A DNA stretch of 64,000 nt from NCBI RefSeq assembly GCF_000350225.1, contig NW_005178710.1, positions 135,763 to 199,762 of the forward strand, given 5' to 3'. Shown one piece after another: positions 11,122-20,109 of the stretch. Position numbers and translations under genes: made by a program. The notes beneath the pieces were generated by a model. That model saw nothing but the letters and a program-made list of their open reading frames with translations, had not been told where the DNA came from and did not search any database. Every line of letters starts with the position of its first letter. Positions within the stretch are counted from its first letter, which is position 1. The DNA comes from Chondrus crispus. Taxonomy: Eukaryota; Rhodophyta; Florideophyceae; Gigartinales; Gigartinaceae.

Positions 11122-11997
11122 TCACTTCTTGGTGTCGCTTGTGGCCTTCAAGAAAGCCTCTGGTTCCATGTCAACAAATCGAAAAACGGCATTTGCAGCA
11201 CTCAGTCTTACCAGAGCATCGGCTTCGTCTAGGTCATGCCCACCCTCAACCTCTCCCCAAACTCCCATTTGCCACCTCTCCTCGCTTCTTGCAGCCTCCA
11301 GCGCCTGTTGTGCGCTCACCGCTCCATCCCTCAATGCAATTGCCACAGCAATGCTTTTCGAGCTAGCAGCGGCCAGATCCATCGCTGCCAAACTGTAGTT
11401 ATCTAATTCTCGCACAATTCTACTGAATGTGTCCCTCACTTGATCTGTCTGTGGTGCACTGAGACTACCTCGAGCAATATTCAGCTTGGCATGCCGCTCT
11501 TTTTCTAAATGAGCCAAGACAGGTGCGAATACCTTATTCTGAGCTTCAACGAGTTCGGATGGGTAGTCCGGGCGAATGCAGACAGTGTCTGTGTCTAAAA
11601 AGTTCAGGGCAGCAGCGAAAATGCGATCGCGGGTGTTCGGTATGACGTCAAGTGCAGTAGAGACAAGGGTTGTGAGAGGCATCGATGCGGGACGGAGGCG
11701 CCCGACTTGAGCATCCCATTCCGCGGCAACAGCAGTAGCCAGGGCGCTGGTTGGAGCTGTAAGGGCAGAACGTAATGGAGTGCGAACAACTTTTCCGTCC
11801 ACAGTGACGGCAAATGATCCGTTTGGCTGTGGAGCTATGTTGACCTCATCATAGAAACGCTTCGGACCAAGCCCGGATAGATCTGCCTGGCGTCCGGAGC
11901 CCGGAGACACTTCGGAAGCGTATGCTCGAGTTGCGGAACGCGCGTAAAGCTGGTGCGCCGGCGAGATTGTTCGGAGGAGTGGGCGAAAGCGCAACAT
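11122..11997 (-). CDS. ATP12: Mitochondrial F1-ATPase assembly chaperone ATP12 (ATPAF2)
   Basis: The 291-residue product binds free alpha subunits of mitochondrial F1 and keeps them from aggregating until the alpha3-beta3 hexamer forms. The first 28 residues (MLRFRPLLRTISP...) are Arg/Ser-rich without acid, a typical matrix presequence. The ATP12 domain then runs to the C-terminus: RFYDEVNI near residue 48, a VDGKVVRTPLR block, and the C-terminal EERWQMGVWGEVEGGHD, whose WG-VE-HD pattern is the family hallmark. Length matches the family. The gene is intronless and surrounded by non-coding DNA on both sides. Confidence 0.9.
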   Translation of the reverse strand: MLRFRPLLRTISPAHQLYARSATRAYASEVSPGSGRQADLSGLGPKRFYDEVNIAPQPNGSFAVTVDGKVVRTPLRSALTAPTSALATAVAAEWDAQVGRLRPASMPLTTLVSTALDVIPNTRDRIFAAALNFLDTDTVCIRPDYPSELVEAQNKVFAPVLAHLEKERHAKLNIARGSLSAPQTDQVRDTFSRIVRELDNYSLAAMDLAAASSKSIAVAIALRDGAVSAQQALEAARSEERWQMGVWGEVEGGHDLDEADALVRLSAANAVFRFVDMEPEAFLKATSDTKK

Positions 11998-12733
11998 AGG
12001 ACCGTTGGAGAGATGACGATGCGACAGCCGGATTTTGCACGGCTTTTTTGCTTGTCTTAACGCTTCTCACTCCGACAAACTAGCAAAAGGTATTGTCCGG
12101 GGAGAGAACATAAGAGCATTGTGCTCTCTCAGGAAGAGTTTGCCGTCGCAGAGCGCAGATACTTTCCGAGAGTCGTCGCCTGTACAGTACAGTGCCTCGC
12201 ACGTTGTCCCACGCAGCCACGTGTATATGATCATACTGTACAGTACGTCGCAGCAGTGAGCGCACCATCAAATGAAAACTGCAATACTGTACCTTTAATT
12301 CAAGACCCCCAATCTCACAAGATGAGAGAGCTACCCTTCACTACCCTTCTTCTTGAAGGGTAGTCGATGTTGCTGAAGTCGATGTTGATATATGGTTAGC
12401 TCATGAGAGAAGGTGAAGAGCTTTCCCTACGAAGGTTGAGGCCCATGTTCCGTGAATCACTGAAACGATAAGGCATTTCCGCTTGCACTTTACCTACGTG
12501 GCACCAGTTCCCATGCCCTGTACCCTTCGAAACCTCTCAACTCTACCTTTTGCACTGCACACGCGCCCTCACTACCTCAAATAGCTTCCCAAATCCCCAC
12601 ATCCATGTGCCGTCTGTACTCATCGTGCGATAGCCACCTCCATCTCTTCGCTGGTTGTCATTTTTACCGGCAAGTGCCGAAGCTTCAAGAAAAAGAACCA
12701 TAAGGCCAGCTTCCATCTCGACAATTCTTCCTT
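11998..12733. other. Intergenic region with clustered GTACAGTAC palindromes
   Basis: There is no gene in these 736 bp. The motif GTACAGTACAGT lies at 12182-12193 and TACTGTACAGTAC at 12234-12246. A short hairpin (CTACCCTTC...GAAGGGTAG, 12341-12363) follows. This is the promoter side of ATP12 and the 3' side of the next gene. Confidence 0.5.
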
Positions 12734-14482
12734 CTACCATTTCACCTTTGCCAATTTCACGGTCCTGACTTCCTGCGCGTCGCTAATATTCGTGTAGTCC
12801 AGCCCCGACGACGCCCCTACAATGATAGCCATTGCAAACAACGCCTCAGTATCTCGCGTATTCGCGTACAGCTGCCGAAACGCCCTCCACATCTTGATCG
12901 GATCCACCGGCCAGAAACGCTTACTCCAGACCGCCTTCTCCCTCCCCTTGGCCCCTTCCTCCCGCACAAGCCCTACAAGCAAATATGCAACAATAATTCC
13001 CTCCCCTTGGCGATACTCCCACTGGAGCACACCTACTGACCGATTTCCATCTTCCGAAACGATGATCCCTTTGCTCCCTTTCCGCACAGCTTCGTCCCGT
13101 CGGTTATCTTCTGCGGCACCCCACAGACAACTCTCCGGTACCCACTCCCGAAATCCATCCCACGAACGGCCGTCAATCTCCAACCGCAGAGCCGGAACAT
13201 TAGGCCTAGGATGCGTATCGCTAAATGAGTGACCCTCCGCACGCTGCGGAAAGATCGGCGACGCGCTGCTGATGAGACCTGCTAGTCGGGACAAGGAAGG
13301 GTACCCAGCCGGTCGCTCACAATCCTCGCACGTGAACGTATGCTCAAGGTCCGGGCTCATCGCAGAGACCGTGATGGTGGACGCCCATTCGATAATGTCT
13401 TGTCCGTCGAGCGGCCAGCTAAGGGCCTTGTTCCGCAGTAGCCCGCACATGATCACACCACACACCCTTCGCACTACCTGGTACATTTCGTTCTTCAGTC
13501 CCGTCATCCAGGTGAGACTGCGGCAGCCCTCTTCCATGTGCACATACGTTTGAACCCATTCCTTGGGCGCCGTCTGCCCCGCGACGGGGCCGCCCGCGTG
13601 GATCAAGCCCTGGCCGAAGCAAGCGGAGAGGTGTTCGATGGAAATCCACATGCGGGCGAGGTCAGCATGCACGTCGGGCGACAGGACATAGTAGACTGGG
13701 TAGACCATGTACGGAAAGATGCCGCTAGACACCCACCGCAGAGTGGCGCGCGGTTTTCGGAACGACAAGATCTGGTCGGTCCACAGGCGAAACTTGCGGC
13801 ACCCTGCCCGTCGACAGAGTGCGCACACATCTGCATGCAGCGGTGTCCAAGCCGCTGTGTCCAGGTTGAGGATATAGCCTTGCTTCTTGGTGGCATGCCT
13901 GTACGACACAACCAGCGAGAGGGTTTCCTCGTCCCCCTGGCCCTCCAAGGTGCCTGCGGCTTCCTCGACGCTTGGCAGAAACGGCACTTCTTCGTCTGCT
14001 GCAAACGCGCGTGAAAACCCCTTTTCCATGTCGGACAGAAGTTCCGGGCCAAAGTAGCGGGTGGCATCTGCCAGAGCGGCGCGGCTTCCACGGACCATGT
14101 CGGGGATGTCGCCTGTGCCCGTGGGAACTGGGCTAGAGACAGGTTGCTCCGCGGTAAATTCATCTCTGCGAAAGCACATTTTTCCTTCAGCTACGGCGGA
14201 AATGTCGGGGTCAGACTGGCGGCAGGTCAAGCGGGTGACAAAGCGGGAGCGGCGGCGATAGATTCTGACCATTTCCTTGGAAATGTAGGGCTGGCGGAAG
14301 CGAGCGCAACGGGCGCTCTCCGTGGGAAGGCCGTTGTCATGGGTGACGCCAAGATTGTTGGGGTGTTCGAAATGAACGAGGCCATTTTCCAGGGTATAGG
14401 TGGAAAATGTCCAGTCGTGATCAGGGACGGTGAGCTCAACTGGGGCAGGACCTTCGAGCTCTTCCGCGGGGGCGCTGTTCAT
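12734..14482 (-). CDS. Protein of unknown function, 582 residues
   Basis: I do not recognise a family with confidence. The frame is uninterrupted, base composition matches the neighbouring host genes, and the protein looks globular: it is rich in Trp and Cys with two Cys pairs (CALCRRAGC near residue 235 and CEDCERP near 400). The segment LSLVVSYRHATKK followed 30 residues later by KFRLWTDQIL is faintly like the start of fungal HET domains (an LSY block, then a WID block), but the HET core is not complete. No signal peptide or membrane helix is evident. It is the last host gene before the transposon region. Alternatives are a lineage-specific family or a remnant of a mobile element protein. 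Confidence 0.55.
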   Translation of the reverse strand: MNSAPAEELEGPAPVELTVPDHDWTFSTYTLENGLVHFEHPNNLGVTHDNGLPTESARCARFRQPYISKEMVRIYRRRSRFVTRLTCRQSDPDISAVAEGKMCFRRDEFTAEQPVSSPVPTGTGDIPDMVRGSRAALADATRYFGPELLSDMEKGFSRAFAADEEVPFLPSVEEAAGTLEGQGDEETLSLVVSYRHATKKQGYILNLDTAAWTPLHADVCALCRRAGCRKFRLWTDQILSFRKPRATLRWVSSGIFPYMVYPVYYVLSPDVHADLARMWISIEHLSACFGQGLIHAGGPVAGQTAPKEWVQTYVHMEEGCRSLTWMTGLKNEMYQVVRRVCGVIMCGLLRNKALSWPLDGQDIIEWASTITVSAMSPDLEHTFTCEDCERPAGYPSLSRLAGLISSASPIFPQRAEGHSFSDTHPRPNVPALRLEIDGRSWDGFREWVPESCLWGAAEDNRRDEAVRKGSKGIIVSEDGNRSVGVLQWEYRQGEGIIVAYLLVGLVREEGAKGREKAVWSKRFWPVDPIKMWRAFRQLYANTRDTEALFAMAIIVGASSGLDYTNISDAQEVRTVKLAKVKW

Positions 14483-14660
14483 CAGAGACGAAGGCGCGAA
14501 AGGACGGCGCCAGCGGTCGCGGGTGTGCTCACTTGATCATGTGAAGGACGGAATCCCAGGTGCAGAAGTCAATCTGGGTTTGGTGAAGTGAACATCAGAG
14601 GAGGGTTCGGCAACACTCCTGATGACAATAGTTGCAATGAAAGAAGGGGTCACTAATAAG

Positions 14661-14688
14661 TAGGTTCTTAAAAGCTTAAAAGAACCTA
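14661..14688. repeat. AT-rich imperfect palindrome upstream of the unknown gene
   Basis: TAGGTTCTTAAAAGCTT continuing to AAGAACCTA forms a near-perfect 28-bp inverted repeat between the unknown gene and the Harbinger-like element. It may be a promoter site or a transposon scar. Confidence 0.5.
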
Positions 14689-14797
14689 TGTTTTAAAAAG
14701 GCTTTTCAAGTTAAGCCTATTTGAAAGAAAATTGTTTCAGTGCGTTAAAGTCTTCATACTGTAAATAGATTTTAGATTGCCGGTAGAGATGCTCTTA

Positions 14798-15527
14798 GAG
14801 CATCCCCACCGCGTCGATTCTATTGCCGGATAGAAATACAACGTGTACGCTGACCATTCGCCGGTTGCCCGAATTGAATTTTGTGCCTATTCGTCAATCT
14901 ATTCGTGTGGAATCTATTCGCGTCAACCCCAACGCATATGTTGCAAATCTATCGCTCTATGCCCGCGCAGACAACGGCGAGACGTCACACATCGTCTGCG
15001 AAGAGGCGATCGTTCATCGAGACGCCCACCCCTCGCCGTGAATCCCGCGCGGCTGCACGTCTCTCTTCCGCAGCCTGTGCCCTCTTTCCCTCTTCGTCGC
15101 GCGCCCTCCCTCGGGTATTGTCCAACTACGCGCTCTCACGAGTTATCATCGCCAATGGACCGGAGAACAGTCCTCGGAAGCGTCCTTCAGTACAGTATAT
15201 GGACGACAGCGATGGCGATGATGAAAGCATCGTCGCGAGCATGCACAGGTCACGCGCCACCGGAATGCATGCTGCAGCGACGAAGCAGCGGAGGTTCTCG
15301 GGCGAGAAGGATGCACAATTGGCCAGAATTCGGCTGACACGCCTGGCACGTGGCATTCTATCGCGGAATCTATTCACCGGATAGAACGTTTTTAGAATCT
15401 ATCGGCGCTCGGATAGATCCCAAAATTGTTCTATTCGATTTCGGAAAGGGATAGAATTGCGCGGTGGGGTTGAAAATTGTGAGCGGAAATTCTATTGATC
15501 AAATAGATGTGCGCGGTGGGGTTGCTC
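14798..15527. mobile_element. PIF/Harbinger-like non-autonomous DNA transposon, 730 bp
   Basis: The left end is GAGCATCCCCACCGCG (14798-14813) and the right end is its complement with one mismatch (15512-15527). Both sides are flanked by TTA (14795-14797 and 15528-15530), the 3-bp target duplication typical of the PIF/Harbinger superfamily. A second partial copy of the right end (GCGCGGTGGGGTTG) lies inside, near 15458. The interior holds a 167-codon frame (14881-15384) whose second half includes MDDSDGDDESIV and a basic stretch, reminiscent of the acidic N-terminus of Harbinger transposases; no catalytic domain is present. It is therefore a deletion derivative, moved in trans if at all. Confidence 0.7.
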
Positions 15528-15530
15528 TTA

Positions 15531-16461
15531 GGCTTCAGGGCCAGTCCTAACAGGCGCTTTTCTTTTCTTTTGTTTTCCTTCCAACCAATTGCGGTCACGC
15601 TATTGGCCGGATCATTTCATTAAATTAATCGCACGCCACAACGAATGCTACACAGAACCACTGTAATGCTTGGTAATTCTGCGAACTGGTCGAAATCCAT
15701 TGGCTAAAGGAAGTACCAATCCACACCCAGTCCATATGCACACTACTAAAATTCCATGGACTCGATGCGGTGCAGTGGCACTTGCAGTACAATGAAAGGG
15801 TGGAATTAAATCCAAATACGAGCACATGCAGATCAAAACATTAGTTCTCTCAACATTACAAACCAGACACAGTACCTTCTCCCGTCATTTTATAGAGTGA
15901 GCGCTGTAGTCCCCCAAATGTTAACTCGCTTACAGAAGCGTGAGCACAGGAACGGTTCCTCGCGCCCCTCACGGCCTCAAATCGTAGCCGTTTTTGCCGA
16001 GTGACGTAAACCAGACACTGTGGACGGCAACCCGGGCAGCTGCAATCTTTCTGACAATACAGAGATAAACATCGATACAGTGACCCCCAAAGGTGGCGAC
16101 CCGAAATAGGCATAAGGGTCACTGTACCGGAGGGGGTCACTGTAGTGGAGCAGGGTGCAGACGGCGCACAGACCCTAAAACAAAGGGGTGAAGTCCATCT
16201 TACAGGCCTGACAACATAAATGGCGAATAAAAAAATAAGTGAAAAATAAGCAAACCGGGACACAAAGCACCCTTGAAATCAACCTTCACCCCTAGCTTCA
16301 AGCCCATCCAGGAGCAAAACCGCATTCTCGGTATGTGAAGGCCACTGACGAAACCTCTGAATCAGGGCTGACAAAAGCAGCGAGTACGATTTTTTCTCAC
16401 CACGTGTAAATCCACAACTCTACAGTACAAGATATACGTGAATGAACGTTACAATAGGATC
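15531..16461. other. Non-coding stretch with pogo-type ends
   Basis: I see no gene here. The stretch contains the small inverted-repeat element at 16078-16142, and its last part is presumably the 5' region of the pogo-like transposase gene that follows. Confidence 0.5.
16078..16142. mobile_element. 65-bp pogo/Tc1-type inverted-repeat element (MITE or terminal part of the pogo-like transposon)
   Basis: CAGTGACCCCC (16078-16088) and its exact complement GGGGGTCACTG (16132-16142) are each flanked outside by TA (16076-16077 and 16143-16144), the dinucleotide target of the Tc1/mariner/pogo superfamily. A further GGGTCACTGTA copy lies inside. CAGT is a common start of pogo and Tigger ends. It is either a tiny MITE or the left end of the autonomous element whose transposase begins at 16462. 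Confidence 0.6.
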
Positions 16462-17398
16462 ATGGCAATAAAGTTAAAGCAAACCTCAGAGTCTGCAGCG
16501 AAAACAGGAAGGCATCTTACGCAATCACGTTCCGAGATGTCGTCTTCGACCAAACGTTCCCAACCTACCCTTGAAACAAAGCAGCAAGTTTTGCGGCTAC
16601 TTGGAGCCAAACCAGATGGATCTTTCGGCTCTTCTATCATTAATGAGTCTACAAGTTGCGCATGGACTGCAACTGCTTTGGCAAAAGAGTATTGCGTCTC
16701 GAAAACTGCAATATTTAGCTGGAAAAAGCAATCGGCAAAGATAATGGGACAGGAGCTGCGTACTCGTAAGTCCCGTAAGCTTTCGAGGATGAGAGAGGGG
16801 ACATTTCCGGTTGTGGAAGCAGCTGTTTCAACCTATATGCGACAAAGAATTGTATACATGAATGGAGAGTCTCTCTTTCGCGCCGATGTTGTAGCTAGAA
16901 CGGCGAGAGATATTGCACAAAAACTGCTTGAACGCCACGAACTAGTATTGGAAGGCGAGCAGTTACCGGATGAAGAAATTGCTGTTTTAAAGGAGAAGGT
17001 TTCGGCTTTAAAAGGTTTTAAAGCAAGCTCAATGTGGGTTGCTAACTTCATGCGACGTAACAACATGCATAGTTGCAAAGGTACTGGACAAGTTGGACAC
17101 TTTGACTCACAGACTGTTTACATGGCTCGTCGTGCAATCCAAAAATCTGTGTGCACAATACCCATTGGTTGCATTTCAAACACGGACGAAGTTGCTGTGC
17201 TGTACCGGTCGTTTCCAAGCCGTGCCATTCGAAACGTGGATGAACCAGCGACATACAAACGCATCAAAGATCGCCTCAAGTCACAAAAGAATGCTTGGAA
17301 TACTCAACCGCTTTGGACTTCTATTGTTGCAGGATTGAACAAGGCTACGCGTATCCAAAGCAGAAATGTTGTCAGTATTGTGGATAATTGCTCGGCAC
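16462..17398 (+). pseudogene. pogo/Tigger-like DDE transposase, 3' half cut off by element A
   Basis: The frame runs from ATG 16462 (GTG 16438 is also in frame) and is replaced by an LTR at 17399. An N-terminal helix-turn-helix (TALAKEYCVSKTAIFSWKK) is followed by a CENP-B-type second DNA-binding region around FKASSMWVANFMRRNNM, then the start of the DDE nuclease: NTDE holds the first catalytic Asp and VSIVDNCS the second. The break falls within two codons after DNCS, so the third acidic residue and the C-terminus are missing. The continuation does not occur on the far side of element A. As it stands the protein could bind DNA but not transpose. Codon use is AT-richer than in the retrotransposons. 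Confidence 0.75.
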
Positions 17399-18037
17399 TG
17401 TAGTATAATCACCCCCAACGACGAGGGGGGGTGAGTACTGACAGTTCGGAAAGACCCCGATCGGCGGGAAGACAGAAGCACGGCCCACCCACGGTACCGA
17501 GCACGGGCTCGAGGTAGCGGTGGTAGAGCGGGATCGGGGAGGACGCGCGCACGCGCGAGCGGTTCTACGCCTCGACGCCCCGGAGCGGTACTGGGTGACG
17601 TTCCAGTACCGACGGGCGGAGGCGGAGCCGGCTCGTGGGCGTGCTATGCGCGTCCTCAACCCGCGCGCGGTGCGACTCCTAGGTAAAACGGACGGAAGTA
17701 CCTAAAAGTAAGCGGGCGGACCAAGGTGGAGGATCCTTGACAAGTCCGTGCTTGTCCCCCCTCCACCGCCGGCGGTCCGCTCATATTTAATGTACACAAT
17801 TATCTATCATAACACTACAGTACCGATGTACCAGTACCGGTGTGCTGTAGTGGGCTACCGTAGTGCAGGTCGGCCTGCACTGTAATACTGTCAGCCGTCG
17901 GGACTGACACTACACGTGTGCGCGCGCGCCCGTACACGTGGGGTACACGTGTGCGCGCGGGCTGAGGTACTGTAGAGCTCGGGCTCTACAACTGCAAATC
18001 TAATCTAAATCTAATTCCGTGAGGGGGATATGCCACA
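17399..18037 (-). repeat. 3' LTR of element A
   Basis: On the minus strand it starts TGTGGCATATCC at 18037 and ends ATTATACTACA at 17399, so it has the TG...CA ends of LTRs. The body contains tandem CACGTGTGCGCGCG blocks. It is nearly identical to 31686-32303. A boundary at 18037 rather than 18018 is chosen because a polypurine tract directly precedes TGTGG and because the solo copy at 49532 starts at the same place. Confidence 0.85.
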
Positions 18038-18053
18038 TGGCCCCCCCCTCAAG
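18038..18053 (-). other. Polypurine tract of element A
   Basis: On the minus strand CTTGAGGGGGGGGCCA directly precedes the 3' LTR. It is the expected primer for plus-strand DNA synthesis. The same string with slight change (TTGAGAGGGGGGCC) also follows the pol stop codon near 24339-24352. Confidence 0.75.
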
Positions 18054-20109
18054 TGTGGACGTCCGCGTCCACATGTGCTTGTAGAGCCGACCGTATTGTG
18101 CCCCCCCTTCCAGGGACGTAGGCTCCTTCGTCCCTCCGTAACACCGGTCTCCGGTATCGCGTGCCTCCTTTCCGTTTCCTTTCTGTCCTCGCCCACGCGC
18201 TTCTTTCGTTGACGACCTCCAAACGCCGAATCTCGGCGACCTCAGACTCTGCGGCCTTCATTCTCACGCGGGCATCTCGATGCATCCGTCGAGAGCGTTC
18301 CGGGCGGTAGGTCACCCTCATCCGATGTCTCTTTTCTTGACCATAGCAACGCCTCTGTGCGGGCCTCCCAGTCCTGTATTGGAGGCACATCCGCTCCATC
18401 GACCTCACACATCTCAGCCGTATCGAGAAACCTCTCCTCTCCGTCTTTCTGCTTTTGTCCCGGTGGCGTCGTCGTCACTCCTCCGTTCCCTTTGTCCGTC
18501 CTTCCCCTTCCCAATCCGTCATACGCGCCGTCTCACCTCCTTTTCCCCACAGTGTCTCTCTTCAGCCCCGAAAAATCGCCCGTGTAGAGGTCATGGTACA
18601 CGTTGATGGCGACGCTTAAATTCCTCTTCTGTATTCCTCCTACGTGTCGGTGGTGATCGACCGGTTTCCTTCTTTTCTTCACCAATTGGCTCCTCAAGGC
18701 GGGAGCATCCCCCTTTCTCTTCTGTCTCCCCTCAACCCCCATCTCGTACTTCAGGGCCAACTCCAGGTGCCGTGCGGCTCGGTGACCCTGACACTAATCG
18801 CGGAAGGAGGTTGGCGAACCGTTTTCGTCTGGTGCCCAGACCTCGGTAGTTGGACCCCTGTTCGCGCAGCATAGCATCTCTACTTTCTCCCTACTGGCCC
18901 GAAACTTCTCTGCGCGAATCATCAGTGCATCGCACTGCTATTCTAAACCGAATTCCGTGAGGGCAGGGGTTTCCTGGGTATCAGTCGTAGAGGCGACCTT
19001 GTCCGCCAGATGTAGCGGGGGTCCGATGTCCTCGTCAATAGCGCGATTGGCGTGATCCCCAATGGGAGCGTTATATTCCAAGGAGAAAAGCCCCTCAGGT
19101 GCTCAGGTATTGTACCCTCCTCGTAGTAAAATGCTCTCCTCCGCGGATTGGCGATCCCTCGCATCAGCTTCTCGTCCATATGCCCCCTAGACTAGACGGG
19201 CGCGCGGCGTACATGGACGGCGGTCGCTCCGCGTGAGCACGCCTGCATGGGGGAAGCAGCAGTCATGTGGCATTAGCTGGTGATGCGCGTGTGCGCGCCT
19301 GCGTGAGGCAACAACAGCGGCGGTAGCTGCGTTGCGCGCCCGCGCGCACGCAGAGAGGGGCGGCGCGAGAGCACGCTGTGCTGCGAGGGCGATCGAGGCG
19401 GCGGTGGCGGGCTATGCGCGTGTTATTGTTGGCTATTCTCTGATCGTCCCACCCCATCCGATGGGGTGGGCCTAGGGGGTACGACGTGATTGCCCGAGGT
19501 CCTTCTTGTCCGTCGTGCACGCTTTCCGTGTCGCTGCCCGGGGTTGCTCGCGTACGCCGGGTTTCGACACCTTCTTTTCGTCGCTCCTTTCCCGCGTTCG
19601 CGCCGCGCGTCGGTCTCGGGAGCCGTGATTTTCCGCTTGCGGTGCGAGGTCTCATTCTTCCCCCCTTCGTGGAGGCACGCCATTGCTGCGGAGGCGGCAC
19701 GCGATCCCTGCCGTCGACGGCGGCGCGCGTGCTCGAAGTAGGAGGGGGTCGGTTTGCGGCGGGCCTCTTGGGATGGAGCACGGCTCGGGGTACCATGCGG
19801 GCCACGTGCCGGCGTGGTGGCGTTTTGCACTCGACCCTCGTCGGCGGGGCGGCATACGTGGCGGTTCTTACACCGGGCGAGCGCACTGTGCGTACGTTGT
19901 AGGGTATGCTGCAGAATGACGGTTGGCGCACGTCGGGCGCGTGTTCCGCCGTTTCCTGAGGTGGCTTGTAGAGCTCTCGTCCTTCGCTCCCTGAACCCTC
20001 ACCAGCACCGCCGACGGTAGACAAACTCCGGTTCCACTTTGCGCTGTCCCAGTCCTTCCCCGACAGTCCCGACCGATCATCTCTGCTCCGTGCCATCGGC
20101 CGTCCTATT
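18054..20109. other. Element A, region between 3' LTR and aORF
   Basis: These 2 kb are GC-rich with CpG-rich low-complexity parts (19250-19440). The first 30 bp after the polypurine tract repeat the 3' end of pol (GACGTCCGCGT block, 18059-18071, compared with 24359-24370). It should include the promoter and 5' leader of the plus-strand aORF. No protein family was recognised. Confidence 0.5.
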
